The notes under the pieces: generated by a model | Told to the model about the DNA's origin: nothing | The model's input: the letters and a program-made list of their open reading frames with translations, nothing else | Databases searched by the model: none | In this document: positions 7,217 to 15,891 of the stretch, piece by piece | Numbering within the stretch: the stretch's first letter is position 1 | Layout of the letters: each line of letters opens with the position of its first letter | Program-made: the position numbers and the translations under genes | Assembly: GCA_945883505.1 (NCBI GenBank) | Contig: CAMCXL010000003.1 | Location: forward strand, 1-64,000 | Direction: 5' to 3' | DNA: 64,000 nt | Source: Rhodoluna limnophila | Lineage (GTDB): Bacteria; Actinomycetota; Actinomycetes; Actinomycetales; Microbacteriaceae

Positions 7217-8308
7217 ATGAGCTTGAGCTTCAAGGTCACAAGGAATCAAAAGCCGCTTCCTGATTCAGAGCGCGAGGCGATTATCGCCAATCCAACTTTT
7301 GGAACGCACTTCACCGACCACCAGGTTGTTGTGGTGTGGGAAAAAGACAAGGGCTGGCACTCAGCTGAAGTGATTCCCTATGGCCCGATTCTGATGGATC
7401 CATCCAGTGCTGTTTTGCACTACGGACAGGAAATCTTTGAAGGCATCAAGGGCTACCGTCACGACGACGGATCGATCTGGACCTTTAGGCCACAGATGAA
7501 CGCCGAGCGCTTACAAAGAAGTGCGAAGCGGATGGCCTTGCCTGAGCTTCCGACCGAAATCTTTATCGAGTCTTTGAAGCAGCTAATCGCCGTTGACGGA
7601 GCCTGGGTGCCAAAGCCAGAAAACGAAAAGACTTTGTACTTTAGACCTTTTGAGATTGCCGCCGAGAACTTCCTTGGCGTTCGATCAGCTCACCGCGCCG
7701 AGTACCGGGTTATTGCATCTCCGGTGGGGCCTTATTTCACCGGGGGAGTAAAGCCGGTATCAATCTGGATTGCCCTGGATTCTTCTCGTGCCGGCAAGCA
7801 CGGCACCGGAGAAGCAAAAACCGGTGGTAACTACGCTGCATCGTTGTTGGCGCAGAACGAAGGATATGAGCACGGTTGCTCGCAAGTGATGTTCTTGGAT
7901 GCCGACAGTGCGACCTATATAGAAGAGCTCGGCGGCATGAACTTATTTTTTGTCTATAAGGACGGCCACGTTGTGACACCGGCATTGGATGGAACCATCC
8001 TTCGGGGTATCACCAGGGACTCGATTATTACTTTGTTGAGCGATAGAGGCCACGAGGTTCAGCAAAGAAAAGTAACCCTCGATGAAATTCGTAAGGGTTT
8101 CTCCTCCGGAGAAATCACCGAGATCTTTGCCTGCGGAACAGCTGCTGTTATCACTCCCGTTGGATCACTAAAATCCCGCGAAGAGGAAATCGGCTCGGCC
8201 GATGCCTTACCTGGAGCACTTACCGTTTCACTTCGTGAGGAGCTAACCAGCATTCAGTATGGCCGGCTAGAAGATAAGCACGGCTGGATGCACAGGCTCT
8301 CGGCATGA
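7217..8308 (+). CDS. ilvE: Branched-chain amino acid aminotransferase
   Basis: PLP-dependent fold-type IV transaminase that makes leucine, isoleucine and valine from their 2-keto acids with glutamate. 363 residues, the usual length of the group II BCAT found in actinobacteria. The PLP lysine is probably in GEAKTGGNYAASL near residue 200; the class motif EELGGMNLFFV near 237 and the phosphate loop FACGTAAVITPV are present. AGAGGA lies at good spacing before the ATG. It directly follows leuB, which supplies 2-ketoisocaproate. Its stop overlaps the next start by 4 nt (ATGA), indicating translational coupling. Confidence 0.96.
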   Translation: MSLSFKVTRNQKPLPDSEREAIIANPTFGTHFTDHQVVVVWEKDKGWHSAEVIPYGPILMDPSSAVLHYGQEIFEGIKGYRHDDGSIWTFRPQMNAERLQRSAKRMALPELPTEIFIESLKQLIAVDGAWVPKPENEKTLYFRPFEIAAENFLGVRSAHRAEYRVIASPVGPYFTGGVKPVSIWIALDSSRAGKHGTGEAKTGGNYAASLLAQNEGYEHGCSQVMFLDADSATYIEELGGMNLFFVYKDGHVVTPALDGTILRGITRDSIITLLSDRGHEVQQRKVTLDEIRKGFSSGEITEIFACGTAAVITPVGSLKSREEEIGSADALPGALTVSLREELTSIQYGRLEDKHGWMHRLSA

Positions 8309-9060
8309 AAATAGCAAGATTTTCTAACGGTGCCGAGCCTAGGTACGGAATCGTTGATGGACCGGAACTGGTTGTTCTAAAAGGTCACCCGCTAGCTGTT
8401 GGCTACGACACAACCGGTGAGCGCATTCCACTCAAGGAAGTGAAGCTTTTGGCACCAACGATTCCCTCGAAGGTGATCTGCATCGGTAAAAACTTTGCCG
8501 ATCACGCAGCTGAAATTGGCGAAGAGGTAACCCTCGAGCCGCTTATTTTCTTTAAGCCTTCGAGTGCAATCATTGGCCACGGGGAAGCAATTGTGCTTCC
8601 GGAGCAGTCAAGCCAAGTTGAGTTAGAAGCAGAGCTGACTTTAGTGATCGGCAAGATTGCCAAGAACGTCTCGGAAAAGGACGCTTTGGATTACATCTTC
8701 GGATACACCATCGCCAACGATGTCACGGCCAGGGATTTGCAGTTTGGTGATGGCCAGTGGGCCAGGTCGAAGGCTTTTGATACTTTCTGCCCACTGGGTC
8801 CTTGGATTGAAACAGAGTTTTTGCCAGAGAGCCAAGTCATCGAGTCGCGCATCAACGGAGAGACAAGACAGCACGTCTCGATTTCGAAGATGACTCACAA
8901 CATTCGAACCATCGTGTCCTACGTTTCAAAGAACATGACCCTGCTGCCCGGGGATATCATCCTGACCGGATCCCCGGCTGGAATCAGTGTCATTAGCTCG
9001 GGGGACTTGATTGAGTGTGAAGTTGAGGGCATCGGTATCCTCACAAACACCGTGGTCTAG
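8305..9060 (+). CDS. Fumarylacetoacetate hydrolase family protein
   Basis: 251 residues, single FAH domain. The family motifs are visible: ICIGKNFADHAAEIGE, FFKPSSAIIGHGE, the metal-binding VELEAELTLVIG and GYTIANDVTARDLQ, and the C-terminal LLPGDIILTGSPAGI. Members hydrolyse or decarboxylate 2-oxo and acylpyruvate-type compounds with Mg2+ or Mn2+. The specific reaction here is not readable. Its position between ilvE and gltX is common in actinobacteria. The 4-nt overlap with ilvE means co-translation, so a housekeeping role in keto-acid repair is plausible but inferred. Confidence 0.9.
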   Translation: MKIARFSNGAEPRYGIVDGPELVVLKGHPLAVGYDTTGERIPLKEVKLLAPTIPSKVICIGKNFADHAAEIGEEVTLEPLIFFKPSSAIIGHGEAIVLPEQSSQVELEAELTLVIGKIAKNVSEKDALDYIFGYTIANDVTARDLQFGDGQWARSKAFDTFCPLGPWIETEFLPESQVIESRINGETRQHVSISKMTHNIRTIVSYVSKNMTLLPGDIILTGSPAGISVISSGDLIECEVEGIGILTNTVV

Positions 9061-9063
9061 CTT

Positions 9064-9083
9064 GGGTATTACTGGGCATACCC
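9064..9083. repeat. Inverted repeat GGGTAT-N8-ATACCC
   Basis: Perfect 6-bp arms four bases after the FAH-family stop codon. It could form a hairpin at the 3' end of the leuB-ilvE-FAH transcript, but no T-run follows, so it is not a classical terminator. Confidence 0.4.
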
Positions 9084-9124
9084 TCGGGGCCGCTGTCTCA
9101 ATCGCGTTCTAGACTTAGCCCATA

Positions 9125-10630
9125 ATGACAAGCCAAATCACAGCCCCTTTTTCAACCGCGACCGGAAAAGATGTTCGGGTGCGCTTTTGCCCGAGCCCAA
9201 CCGGAACCCCGCACGTTGGCTTGGTTCGCACAGCTCTTTTTAATTGGGCCTACGCCCGGCACACCGGCGGAACCTTTATCTTTCGCATTGAGGACACCGA
9301 CCAGGAAAGAGACTCTGAGGAAAGCTACGAGCAGATCATTGAGGCTTTGACTTGGCTTGGACTTGATTGGGACGAAGGCATCAACGTTGGCGGACCTAAC
9401 GAACCGTATCGCCAGTCTGAGCGAATGGATATCTATAAAGAAGTAGTTGAAAAGCTCAAGGCCGCGGGGCACCTATACGAGAGCTTCCTAACCGGAGAAG
9501 AAATCGATGCCAGGAACGAAGCTGCGGGTCGAGCCAAGCAGCTTGGCTACGATAACTCAGAGCGCGATTTAGACAGGTCTCAAAAAGATAAGTACCTGGC
9601 CGAAGGAAGAACTCCAGCCCTTAGACTTCGGGTGCCTGATTCGGAGATTAGCTTCACTGACCTAGTTCGCGGAGAAATCACTTTCCCGGTTGGATCATTT
9701 CCTGACTTTGTCGTGGTTCGCCCAAACGGCCAGCCGCTTTATACCCTTGTGAACCCTGTGGATGATGCCCTGATGGGTGTGACTCACGTGCTTCGAGGTG
9801 AAGACTTACTTTCTTCAACCCCTAGGCAGATAGCTCTTTACAACGCTATGGTTCAGGCCGGAATCACAACCTGTATCCCACAGTTTGGTCACCTGCCATA
9901 CGTGATGGGAGAAGGAAATAAAAAGCTTTCCAAGCGAGATCCTGAAAGCAACCTGTTCCACCACCGTGACCGTGGATTTATCCCAGAGGGTCTTTTGAAC
10001 TACCTGGCACTACTGGGCTGGGGTCTTAGCGCCGACCAGGACATTTTCTCCCTAGATGAGATGGCCAAGGCCTTTGACGTGAAGGATGTAAACCCAAACC
10101 CGGCGCGGTTTGACCTGAAAAAAGCCGACTCGATAAACGCCAGCCACCTCAGGGCGCTAGCTCTTGAGGATTTCACAAAGCGGCTAATTCCTTACCTGCA
10201 AAAAAATGCAGTTATATCCTCGCCAGCAACTTCAGGGGAGCTTGAGATTTTATCTAAGGCTGCACCTCTTATTCAGGAGCGCATCCAGGTGCTGAGTGAG
10301 TGCGTTGGAATGCTGAGCTTTTTGTTTGTTGACTCATCGAAGATTCAAATCGAAGAGGATGCCAAAAAGGGTCTTCCAGAAAACGCGAAGGCAATTACCG
10401 TTGCAGCAATCGAAGCAATCAAGTCGCTGGATGATTTCTCAACCGAGAAAATCCAAGCTCTGCTCAATGAGGTTTTGATTGAACAGCTTGGTGAAAAGCC
10501 CAAGAATGCTTTCGGACCGCTGCGCACAGCGATCTCAGGCCGTCGTGTTTCACCACCACTATTTGAGTCGATGGAAATTCTAGGTAAGGCCGAGACACTA
10601 GCTCGACTAGAGCTGTTTGCCCGTAGCTAG
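9125..10630 (+). CDS. gltX: Glutamyl-tRNA synthetase
   Basis: Class I synthetase that charges tRNA-Glu. In actinobacteria it normally also misacylates tRNA-Gln, which GatCAB then amidates. 501 residues, full length. The HIGH-type motif is PHVGLV (from H30) after FCPSPTGT, and the KMSKS equivalent is KLSKRDPE near residue 273. The C-terminal anticodon-binding helical domain is complete. A TAGACT -10-like element ends 9 nt before the ATG, so the leader is at most a few bases. tRNA-Gln(CUG) lies 50 bp downstream on the same strand, which fits the indirect Gln-tRNA pathway. Confidence 0.97.
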   Translation: MTSQITAPFSTATGKDVRVRFCPSPTGTPHVGLVRTALFNWAYARHTGGTFIFRIEDTDQERDSEESYEQIIEALTWLGLDWDEGINVGGPNEPYRQSERMDIYKEVVEKLKAAGHLYESFLTGEEIDARNEAAGRAKQLGYDNSERDLDRSQKDKYLAEGRTPALRLRVPDSEISFTDLVRGEITFPVGSFPDFVVVRPNGQPLYTLVNPVDDALMGVTHVLRGEDLLSSTPRQIALYNAMVQAGITTCIPQFGHLPYVMGEGNKKLSKRDPESNLFHHRDRGFIPEGLLNYLALLGWGLSADQDIFSLDEMAKAFDVKDVNPNPARFDLKKADSINASHLRALALEDFTKRLIPYLQKNAVISSPATSGELEILSKAAPLIQERIQVLSECVGMLSFLFVDSSKIQIEEDAKKGLPENAKAITVAAIEAIKSLDDFSTEKIQALLNEVLIEQLGEKPKNAFGPLRTAISGRRVSPPLFESMEILGKAETLARLELFARS

Positions 10631-10680
10631 CTCGCAAGCTAGGATTGGAAGCTGGGCCAGGGCCCAAGAAAAAAATCCCT

Positions 10681-10752
10681 TGGGGTATGGTGTAATTGGC
10701 AACACGGATGATTCTGGTTCATTTGTTCTTGGTTCGAGTCCAGGTACCCCAG
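10681..10752 (+). tRNA. tRNA-Gln (CTG anticodon)
   Basis: Cloverleaf: acceptor TGGGGTA/TACCCCA, D-stem GTGT/ACAC, anticodon stem GATGA/TCATT with loop TTCTGGT (anticodon CTG at 10714-10716), and T-stem CTTGG/CCAGG around TTCGAGT. The discriminator is G and the CCA end is not encoded. It lies just after gltX. Confidence 0.93.
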
Positions 10753-10756
10753 CAAG

Positions 10757-11392
10757 TTAGATTTCTAGGCTGTCGCCAACTTTTAGATAAGTAAAGCTCC
10801 CACCGTTTTCTTCTGTGACCTGCTTCACTCGGCTATTGTTTAGATCGTGGCCCAAATCACTAAGTAGGACATTGTGGGTTGCGAAGCTTTTTTCTGGTCT
10901 AACGGCTGAAATAAAATCCATAACATCGCCGATTTTTAGCCACGGGGCGCTGGTTGGGCAGGCTAAGAGTCTTACTTTCTTTTCCGGAGTGGTGTAGCTA
11001 TCTCCCGGATAGTAAAGAGCGTCGTTTACCATAACGCCGGTGTTTTGAATCAGCGGAATACTCTGGTGGATTATCTGGTGCATATCCCCAAAGAACTCAA
11101 AGCTAAATCCTTCGACCTGATAGAAATCACCGTGATACACAGTTGTCACTGGAAGTGAAGACAGCTTGGCAGCGACCTCGCTGGTTCCAAAAATCTTTAG
11201 CCCTGGGTTATTAGCCAGTAGACCAGCGGCTTGGGCTTCGAAGCAGTGATCGTCGTGTGAGTGAGTAATTACTAGGGCCACTACCTCCTTGGCACTTGAG
11301 ACATCCTCGGTATAAAAGCCAGGGTCAATAAAGGCTTTCTTGCCGTCATTTGCTAGCTCTAGGCAGGCGTGACCGCGCTTGGTTATCTTCAT
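10757..11392 (-). CDS. MBL-fold metal-dependent hydrolase (UlaG/YtnP-like)
   Basis: 211 residues from the ATG at 11392; the longer ORF-track start lies inside the divergent lipid-kinase gene. The fold begins with MKITKRGHACLEL. The metal motif is THSHDDH near residue 69, followed by further ligands in FGDMHQ, YPGDSY and ATHN, as in metallo-beta-lactamase-fold hydrolases. The subfamily is the beta-lactamase superfamily domain 2 type that often acts on lactones, phosphodiesters or RNA. The substrate is unknown. A TAGACT -10 element ends 7 nt before the ATG, confirming the short start. It is divergent from the diacylglycerol-kinase-like gene. Confidence 0.88.
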   Translation of the reverse strand: MKITKRGHACLELANDGKKAFIDPGFYTEDVSSAKEVVALVITHSHDDHCFEAQAAGLLANNPGLKIFGTSEVAAKLSSLPVTTVYHGDFYQVEGFSFEFFGDMHQIIHQSIPLIQNTGVMVNDALYYPGDSYTTPEKKVRLLACPTSAPWLKIGDVMDFISAVRPEKSFATHNVLLSDLGHDLNNSRVKQVTEENGGSFTYLKVGDSLEI

Positions 11393-11399
11393 ATTCCGT

Positions 11400-11405
11400 A
11401 GTCTA
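11400..11405 (-). promoter_or_regulatory. -10 element of a leaderless promoter (MBL hydrolase)
   Basis: TAGACT on the minus strand, 7 nt before the ATG at 11392. It supports the 211-residue start over the upstream ORF start. Confidence 0.6.
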
Positions 11406-11433
11406 GCTTTTAGCCAAAGCGTGCCTACGGTGC

Positions 11434-11439
11434 TATTGT
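11434..11439 (+). promoter_or_regulatory. -10 element of a leaderless promoter (lipid kinase)
   Basis: TATTGT on the plus strand, 6 nt before the ATG at 11446. It is divergent from the MBL promoter 28 bp away. Confidence 0.55.
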
Positions 11440-11445
11440 CTGACA

Positions 11446-12351
11446 ATGCGCATAGGCCTAGTTGTGAACCCGGTTGCCGGAGGCAACCGTGGAGCCTCGA
11501 TCGGGGCTGAGGTTCTTGCCTTGCTTTCGGCAAGCGAACATTTAGTCACCAACCTCAGCGGAGCAAATCTTCTAGAAGCTAAAGAGCGCATTCAAGTTGC
11601 AATTGATTCCAAATCAGTTGACGCCTTGGTGTTTGTTGGCGGGGACGGAATGGTGCATCTTGGGACAAACCTTTGTGCCAATAAAGATTTACCAATGGCG
11701 ATAGTGCCGGCCGGCACCGGAAACGATGCGGCACTGGTTTTAGGCATGCCACTAGCCAATACCGCTGAGTCAGTTCGTTTAGTTCTTGAAGGCCTTGGGT
11801 CACCCAAGAATATTGATGCCATAAAGATCTCTCACGGAACTACTCAAACCTGGGCACTGGGTTCAGCATCTGCTGGCTTTGATGCCCTGGCTGCCGCCAG
11901 GGCCAATGCCATCAGTTGGCCGAAGGGCCCGATGCGTTACTACGTGGCGATGTTGCTTGAACTTGCCAAGTTCAAGCCGATTAAGTACCAGAGTGTGATT
12001 GATGGCAACCCACGTGATTTTGAAGCAATGCTGTGTGTGGTCAGTAACACCGGTGTCTATGGTGGGGGCATGCTGGTAGTTCCCGATGCAGCCGTGACCG
12101 ATGGAGTCTTGGATGTTTTGCTTGTGAAAAAGATGAGCCGGATCAAGTTTGTGACCATATTTCCAAAGGTTTATAAGGGAACCCACGTAACCGATAAGGA
12201 CGTTGAGATTCTAAGAGCGAAAAATATTTCAATTACCGCAAGCGGTATGCCAATTTACTCAGACGGTGAATACGTTGGTCAAGCGCCGTTTCAAGCAGAG
12301 GTTGTGCCCGGAGCGTTGAAGGTGATTGCCCCCGCGATCAAAGGGGTCTAG
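11446..12351 (+). CDS. Diacylglycerol/sphingoid-type lipid kinase family protein
   Basis: 301 residues. The DAGK catalytic domain starts at residue 1 with IGLVVNPVAGG. The nucleotide motif VGGDGMVH lies near residue 64 and PAGTGNDAA near 88, both diagnostic of the DAGK/LCB5/YegS superfamily. The C-terminal beta-sandwich ends with YSDGEYVGQAPFQAEVVPGALKVI. Such enzymes phosphorylate diacylglycerol or related lipids at the inner membrane face. Whether this one recycles diacylglycerol or acts in glycolipid synthesis cannot be told. It has no SD sequence but a leaderless-type promoter. tRNA-Glu follows 42 bp downstream. Confidence 0.92.
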   Translation: MRIGLVVNPVAGGNRGASIGAEVLALLSASEHLVTNLSGANLLEAKERIQVAIDSKSVDALVFVGGDGMVHLGTNLCANKDLPMAIVPAGTGNDAALVLGMPLANTAESVRLVLEGLGSPKNIDAIKISHGTTQTWALGSASAGFDALAAARANAISWPKGPMRYYVAMLLELAKFKPIKYQSVIDGNPRDFEAMLCVVSNTGVYGGGMLVVPDAAVTDGVLDVLLVKKMSRIKFVTIFPKVYKGTHVTDKDVEILRAKNISITASGMPIYSDGEYVGQAPFQAEVVPGALKVIAPAIKGV

Positions 12352-12371
12352 TTAGTCAATGGCTGGTGTGG

Positions 12372-12377
12372 CATAAT
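12372..12377 (+). promoter_or_regulatory. Probable -10 element of the tRNA-Glu promoter
   Basis: CATAAT, five of six matches to TATAAT, 16 nt upstream of the mature tRNA 5' end. No convincing -35 is visible at the expected distance. Confidence 0.4.
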
Positions 12378-12393
12378 GGCAAGGTTGCTATAC

Positions 12394-12466
12394 GGCCCCA
12401 TCGTTTAGCGGCCTAGGACACTGCCCTCTCACGGCAGCGGCGCGGGTTCGAATCCCGCTGGGGTCA
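12394..12466 (+). tRNA. tRNA-Glu (CTC anticodon)
   Basis: Acceptor GGCCCCA/TGGGGTC, anticodon stem CTGCC/GGCAG with loop CTCTCAC (anticodon CTC), T-stem CGCGGG-type pairing around TTCGAAT, and discriminator A. CCA is not encoded. Confidence 0.95.
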
Positions 12467-12468
12467 CA

Positions 12469-12506
12469 AAATTCGCTCCTGATGAGAAGATCTCGGGAGC
12501 GAATTT
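12469..12506. terminator. Hairpin between convergent tRNA-Glu and MFS gene
   Basis: AAATTCGCTCC (12469-12479) pairs perfectly with GGAGCGAATTT (12496-12506), and an inner GAGA/TCTC pair extends the stem. There is only a short T-tract on either strand. Its position three bases after the tRNA suggests a terminator serving one or both directions. Confidence 0.6.
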
Positions 12507-12517
12507 CCCTTTAAGGT

Positions 12518-13795
12518 TTACTCGTGAACTGGCAGGTCTTCAATGTTGGCTGTTTTTGCAAGTTTTGCTCGGTAGTTACCAACAATCACCGAGGAAACCA
12601 CAATCACGCTTACCGGAACAAGGGCAATTAGGTTTAACCCAGTAAATAGGTATAGCGCAACGAAAGTACCGGCAATTGCGCCACCGAATGCTCCAGATAG
12701 GTTCATGAGTGAATCGCTGAGGCCTTGCACGTTAGTTTTTTGATCAACCGGCACGCTAACTGCCAAAAGCGCTGATCCAGATACCGTTGCGGCTGACCAG
12801 CCAAGACCTAAAAGAAACAGTCCGATGGTCACCAGGTGCTGCTGCTCGGATCCCAGGCCTGCTAATAGCAGTGCTGCCACAAATATAAGCTGGCCAGTCA
12901 AGACGGTCTTGACTGGACCGATCTTGTCGCTCAGGATTCCAAACAGCGGGGCGAAGGCATACATCCCCAAAATATGGAGCGAGATAACAAAGCCAACAAC
13001 CGTAAGAGACCCGCCGTGACTTGTCACGTGAACTGGAGTCATGCTCATGACCGAGACCATAACCATGTGAGATAGCGCGATACTGATCATCGCGTAGGCG
13101 GCAACCGGATGCTTTTTGAGGGTCGAAAACGCACTTGCCAATGAGACCTTAGGTTTGGTCTTTAGGCTTTCGGCCGCAATTTGTTTGGCAACCAATAGCG
13201 GGTCAGGCCTAAGGCCAAACCAGAACACTGTGGTGGCAAGCACCTGGGCTGCGATTGTGAAAACGAAGGGACCGGTTAGTTCCGGAAGACCTAGGAATTG
13301 CCCAACAACTTCACCCGGTCCAAAAAGATTTGGTCCGGTCACCGCGCCGATGGTGGTTGCCCAAACCACCAAGGAAAGATCTTTTCCAACATTTTTACCG
13401 GTTGGAATATCGGTTGCTGCGAAGCGAGCTTGGAGTCCAGCTGCCGAACCTGAGCCGAGTAAGAAAAGCGCAATAAGAAGTAATGGGAAGAACCTAACCT
13501 CGGCGGCAACAATCACTAGAGCCGCACCAGAAATTGCAAGTGCTGCTCCTAGCGCAAGTGCAATTCTTCTTCCTCTTGCAAAAGCAAGTCTTGCTAGAGG
13601 AATAGCCCAGATAGCTGCACCCAGGGTTGAAAATGTTGCGGCAGCACCGGACCAAGCAACGGTTCCAGAAAGATCAGCGGCTAGCAGTGCTCCGATAGAA
13701 AGTGTTGATCCGAGGCCGAAGCCTCCGAGGATTTGGCCTAGGGCTAGGGTTCTTACCGTTCTTTTCTGCAGGAATTCAAGGCCTAAATCATTCAC
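12518..13795 (-). CDS. MFS transporter
   Basis: 425 residues with about 12 hydrophobic segments and the typical two-half layout. The loop 2-3 and loop 8-9 signatures appear in degenerate form: [13 protein letters not shown] in the first half and [15 protein letters not shown] in the second. The latter is a good G-x-x-x-D-x-x-G match. It should be a cytoplasmic-membrane secondary transporter; the substrate is not deducible. The GTG start at 13795 is fixed by TAGATT ending 6 nt upstream. A 237-residue plus-strand ORF inside it (13116-13829) is a codon shadow. Confidence 0.9.
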   Translation of the reverse strand: MNDLGLEFLQKRTVRTLALGQILGGFGLGSTLSIGALLAADLSGTVAWSGAAATFSTLGAAIWAIPLARLAFARGRRIALALGAALAISGAALVIVAAEVRFFPLLLIALFLLGSGSAAGLQARFAATDIPTGKNVGKDLSLVVWATTIGAVTGPNLFGPGEVVGQFLGLPELTGPFVFTIAAQVLATTVFWFGLRPDPLLVAKQIAAESLKTKPKVSLASAFSTLKKHPVAAYAMISIALSHMVMVSVMSMTPVHVTSHGGSLTVVGFVISLHILGMYAFAPLFGILSDKIGPVKTVLTGQLIFVAALLLAGLGSEQQHLVTIGLFLLGLGWSAATVSGSALLAVSVPVDQKTNVQGLSDSLMNLSGAFGGAIAGTFVALYLFTGLNLIALVPVSVIVVSSVIVGNYRAKLAKTANIEDLPVHE

Positions 13796-13801
13796 CTGCC
13801 C

Positions 13802-13807
13802 AATCTA
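13802..13807 (-). promoter_or_regulatory. -10 element of a leaderless promoter (MFS gene)
   Basis: TAGATT on the minus strand, 6 nt before the GTG at 13795. Confidence 0.6.
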
Positions 13808-13860
13808 CTCCTCGATTGGTAAACTATAGATTCAGCAAATTTGAGGTGTCAAAAAAGCTA

Positions 13861-15288
13861 ATGTCGACAAAATCCAAGCCACTAACACTGGCGGAAAAGC
13901 TCTGGGCCAGCCATTTGGTGGCCCAGGGTAAAGATGGCGCACCCGACCTTTTGTATATCGACCTCCACCTAGTTCATGAGGTCACTAGCCCCCAGGCCTT
14001 CGATGGTCTTCGCCTGGCTGGACGCAAGGTTCGTCGGCCCGACCTAACTATCGCAACCGAGGATCACAACACCCCAACCATTGACATCGATAAGCCAATT
14101 GCTGACCTGACTTCAAGAACCCAGATCGAGGCTCTTCGCAAAAACGCTGCCGAGTTTGGTATTCGACTTCACTCGCTGGGAGATAAGAACCAGGGCATCG
14201 TTCACGTGGTTGGTCCGCAGCTTGGTCTTACCATGCCGGGCATAACTGTGGTGTGTGGCGATTCACATACCTCGACCCACGGAGCCTTTGGAGCCTTGGC
14301 TATGGGAATTGGAACCAGCGAGGTTGAGCACGTGCTTGCAACCCAGACTCTGCCGCTTAAGTCTTTCAAGACCATGGCCATCAACGTCGAGGGAACGCTG
14401 CGCCCAGGGGTCACCGCAAAGGACATCATCCTGGCCGTTATCGCCAAGATCTCAACCGGTGGTGGCCAGGGCTATGTCCTCGAGTATCGCGGCAGTGCTA
14501 TTCGCGCTCTTTCCATGGAAGGCCGAATGACAATTTGCAATATGTCGATTGAGGCTGGAGCTCGTGCCGGAATGGTGGCACCGGATGAGACCACCTTCGC
14601 GTACCTAAAGGATCGCCCACACGCACCCCAGGGTGCCGATTGGGACAAGGCCCTTGAGTACTGGAAGTCTTTGCCAACCGACGAAGGCGCCGTTTTTGAC
14701 GCCGAGGTATTTCTAGACGCTGACAAACTCGATCCATTTGTTACCTGGGGCACAAACCCAGGTCAAGGTGTTTCGCTTTTAGATTCGGTTCCAGACCCCG
14801 CCGACATAAAAGACCCGAACGAGCGAGCTGCCGCCGAAAGAGCTCTGGAATATATGGATCTGAAAGCTGGAACTCCGATGAAGGAGATTGCGGTTCAAAC
14901 TGTCTTTCTTGGTTCTTGCACCAACTCTCGCATCGAAGATCTTCGTGCGGCGGCAGCGATTGTTAAGGGCCAGAAAAAAGCCGAGGGTGTTCGCATGATG
15001 GTGGTTCCAGGTTCTCAGAAGGTTCGACTCCAAGCCGAAGAAGAGGGTATCGACAAGATTTTCAAAGAGTTCGGTGCTGAGTGGCGCTTTGCCGGATGCT
15101 CGATGTGCTTGGGTATGAATCCAGACCAGTTAGCTGTTGGCGAGCGAGCCGCATCAACCTCAAACCGAAACTTCGAAGGACGACAGGGTAAGGGAGCAAG
15201 AACTCACTTGGTTTCACCGCTGGTTGCAGCCGCTACCGCAATTCGTGGAACGCTGTCTTCTCCAGCTGATCTTGAGGTACTGGTCTAG
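13861..15288 (+). CDS. leuC: 3-isopropylmalate dehydratase, large subunit
   Basis: Isomerises 2-isopropylmalate to 3-isopropylmalate with LeuD. 475 residues from the ATG at 13861; the ORF-track start at 13702 lies inside the divergent MFS gene and is rejected. The N-terminus [20 protein letters not shown] is the family's own. The three [4Fe-4S] cysteines are in FLGSCTNSR and [12 protein letters not shown]. The motif [15 protein letters not shown] is intact. GAGGTG lies 13 nt before the ATG. It opens a long same-strand run leuC-leuD-murA-plsC-gpsA-ddl with zero or negative gaps. Confidence 0.97.
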   Translation: MSTKSKPLTLAEKLWASHLVAQGKDGAPDLLYIDLHLVHEVTSPQAFDGLRLAGRKVRRPDLTIATEDHNTPTIDIDKPIADLTSRTQIEALRKNAAEFGIRLHSLGDKNQGIVHVVGPQLGLTMPGITVVCGDSHTSTHGAFGALAMGIGTSEVEHVLATQTLPLKSFKTMAINVEGTLRPGVTAKDIILAVIAKISTGGGQGYVLEYRGSAIRALSMEGRMTICNMSIEAGARAGMVAPDETTFAYLKDRPHAPQGADWDKALEYWKSLPTDEGAVFDAEVFLDADKLDPFVTWGTNPGQGVSLLDSVPDPADIKDPNERAAAERALEYMDLKAGTPMKEIAVQTVFLGSCTNSRIEDLRAAAAIVKGQKKAEGVRMMVVPGSQKVRLQAEEEGIDKIFKEFGAEWRFAGCSMCLGMNPDQLAVGERAASTSNRNFEGRQGKGARTHLVSPLVAAATAIRGTLSSPADLEVLV

Positions 15289-15891
15289 ATGGAAAAAGTA
15301 GAGAAGTTTTCTGGAGTTGCCGTTCCACTAAAGCGCTCCAACGTTGACACCGATCAGATCATTCCGGCGGTTTACCTAAAGAGGATTACCAAGACCGGTT
15401 TCGAAGATGCGCTGTTTGCATCTTGGAAACAAGATCCAGAATTTGTTTTGAACCAGCCGATATTTGCAAACGGCGAGGTGCTAATCGCGGGTCCTGATTT
15501 TGGCACCGGATCCTCAAGGGAGCACGCCGTTTGGGCACTAAAGGACTGGGGCTTTAAGGCTGTGTTCTCGGCTAAGTTTGCCGACATCTTTCGCGGCAAC
15601 TCCGGCAAGCAAGGCTTTATCACCGGTGTCATCACAGAAGATGAAACCAAAGCCTTCTGGGACTTAATTGATGCAAACCCAGGCGTAGCAGCAACCGTTG
15701 ATCTGCCAAACCAGACAGTATCTATTGGAGAGCTAACGGCGAGTTTCGAAATTGATCCTTATACCAAGTGGCGATTGATGGAAGGGTTAGACGATATCGG
15801 ACTCACCCTTCGGGACGAGCCGGCAATTACATCTTTTGAAGCAAACCGCGAGTCCTGGCGACCCAAGACCCTTCCAGCCAAGGGGGTCTAG
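15289..15891 (+). CDS. leuD: 3-isopropylmalate dehydratase, small subunit
   Basis: 200 residues, the swivel domain that completes the LeuCD active site. The motifs [13 protein letters not shown] near residue 20 and [17 protein letters not shown] near 69 are diagnostic. The ATG follows the leuC stop with no gap (TAGATG), which suits equal subunit production. Its own stop overlaps the murA GTG by one base. Leucine biosynthesis is thus transcriptionally joined to cell-wall precursor genes here, an arrangement known from Microbacteriaceae. Confidence 0.97.
   Translation: MEKVEKFSGVAVPLKRSNVDTDQIIPAVYLKRITKTGFEDALFASWKQDPEFVLNQPIFANGEVLIAGPDFGTGSSREHAVWALKDWGFKAVFSAKFADIFRGNSGKQGFITGVITEDETKAFWDLIDANPGVAATVDLPNQTVSIGELTASFEIDPYTKWRLMEGLDDIGLTLRDEPAITSFEANRESWRPKTLPAKGV

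Noticed and set aside
9064-9083. GGGTAT-N8-ATACCC as a second CstR operator
   Set aside because: The half-sites are inverted relative to the 4757 palindrome and the spacer is 8 nt; it fits a 3' hairpin better.
10651-10675. GC-rich hairpin TGGGCC/GGCCCA after gltX as a terminator
   Set aside because: It has a 2-nt loop and is followed by an A-run, not a T-run, on the coding strand.
10757-11533. 258-residue version of the MBL hydrolase
   Set aside because: It reads through the divergent lipid-kinase start; the fold begins at MKITKRG and a -10 element sits just before that ATG.
13116-13829. 237-residue plus-strand ORF opposite the MFS transporter
   Set aside because: Low-complexity A/S/P/R composition and an exact antisense position mark it as a codon shadow.
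13702-15288. 528-residue version of LeuC
   Set aside because: The first 53 residues lie inside the MFS gene on the other strand and are not LeuC-like.
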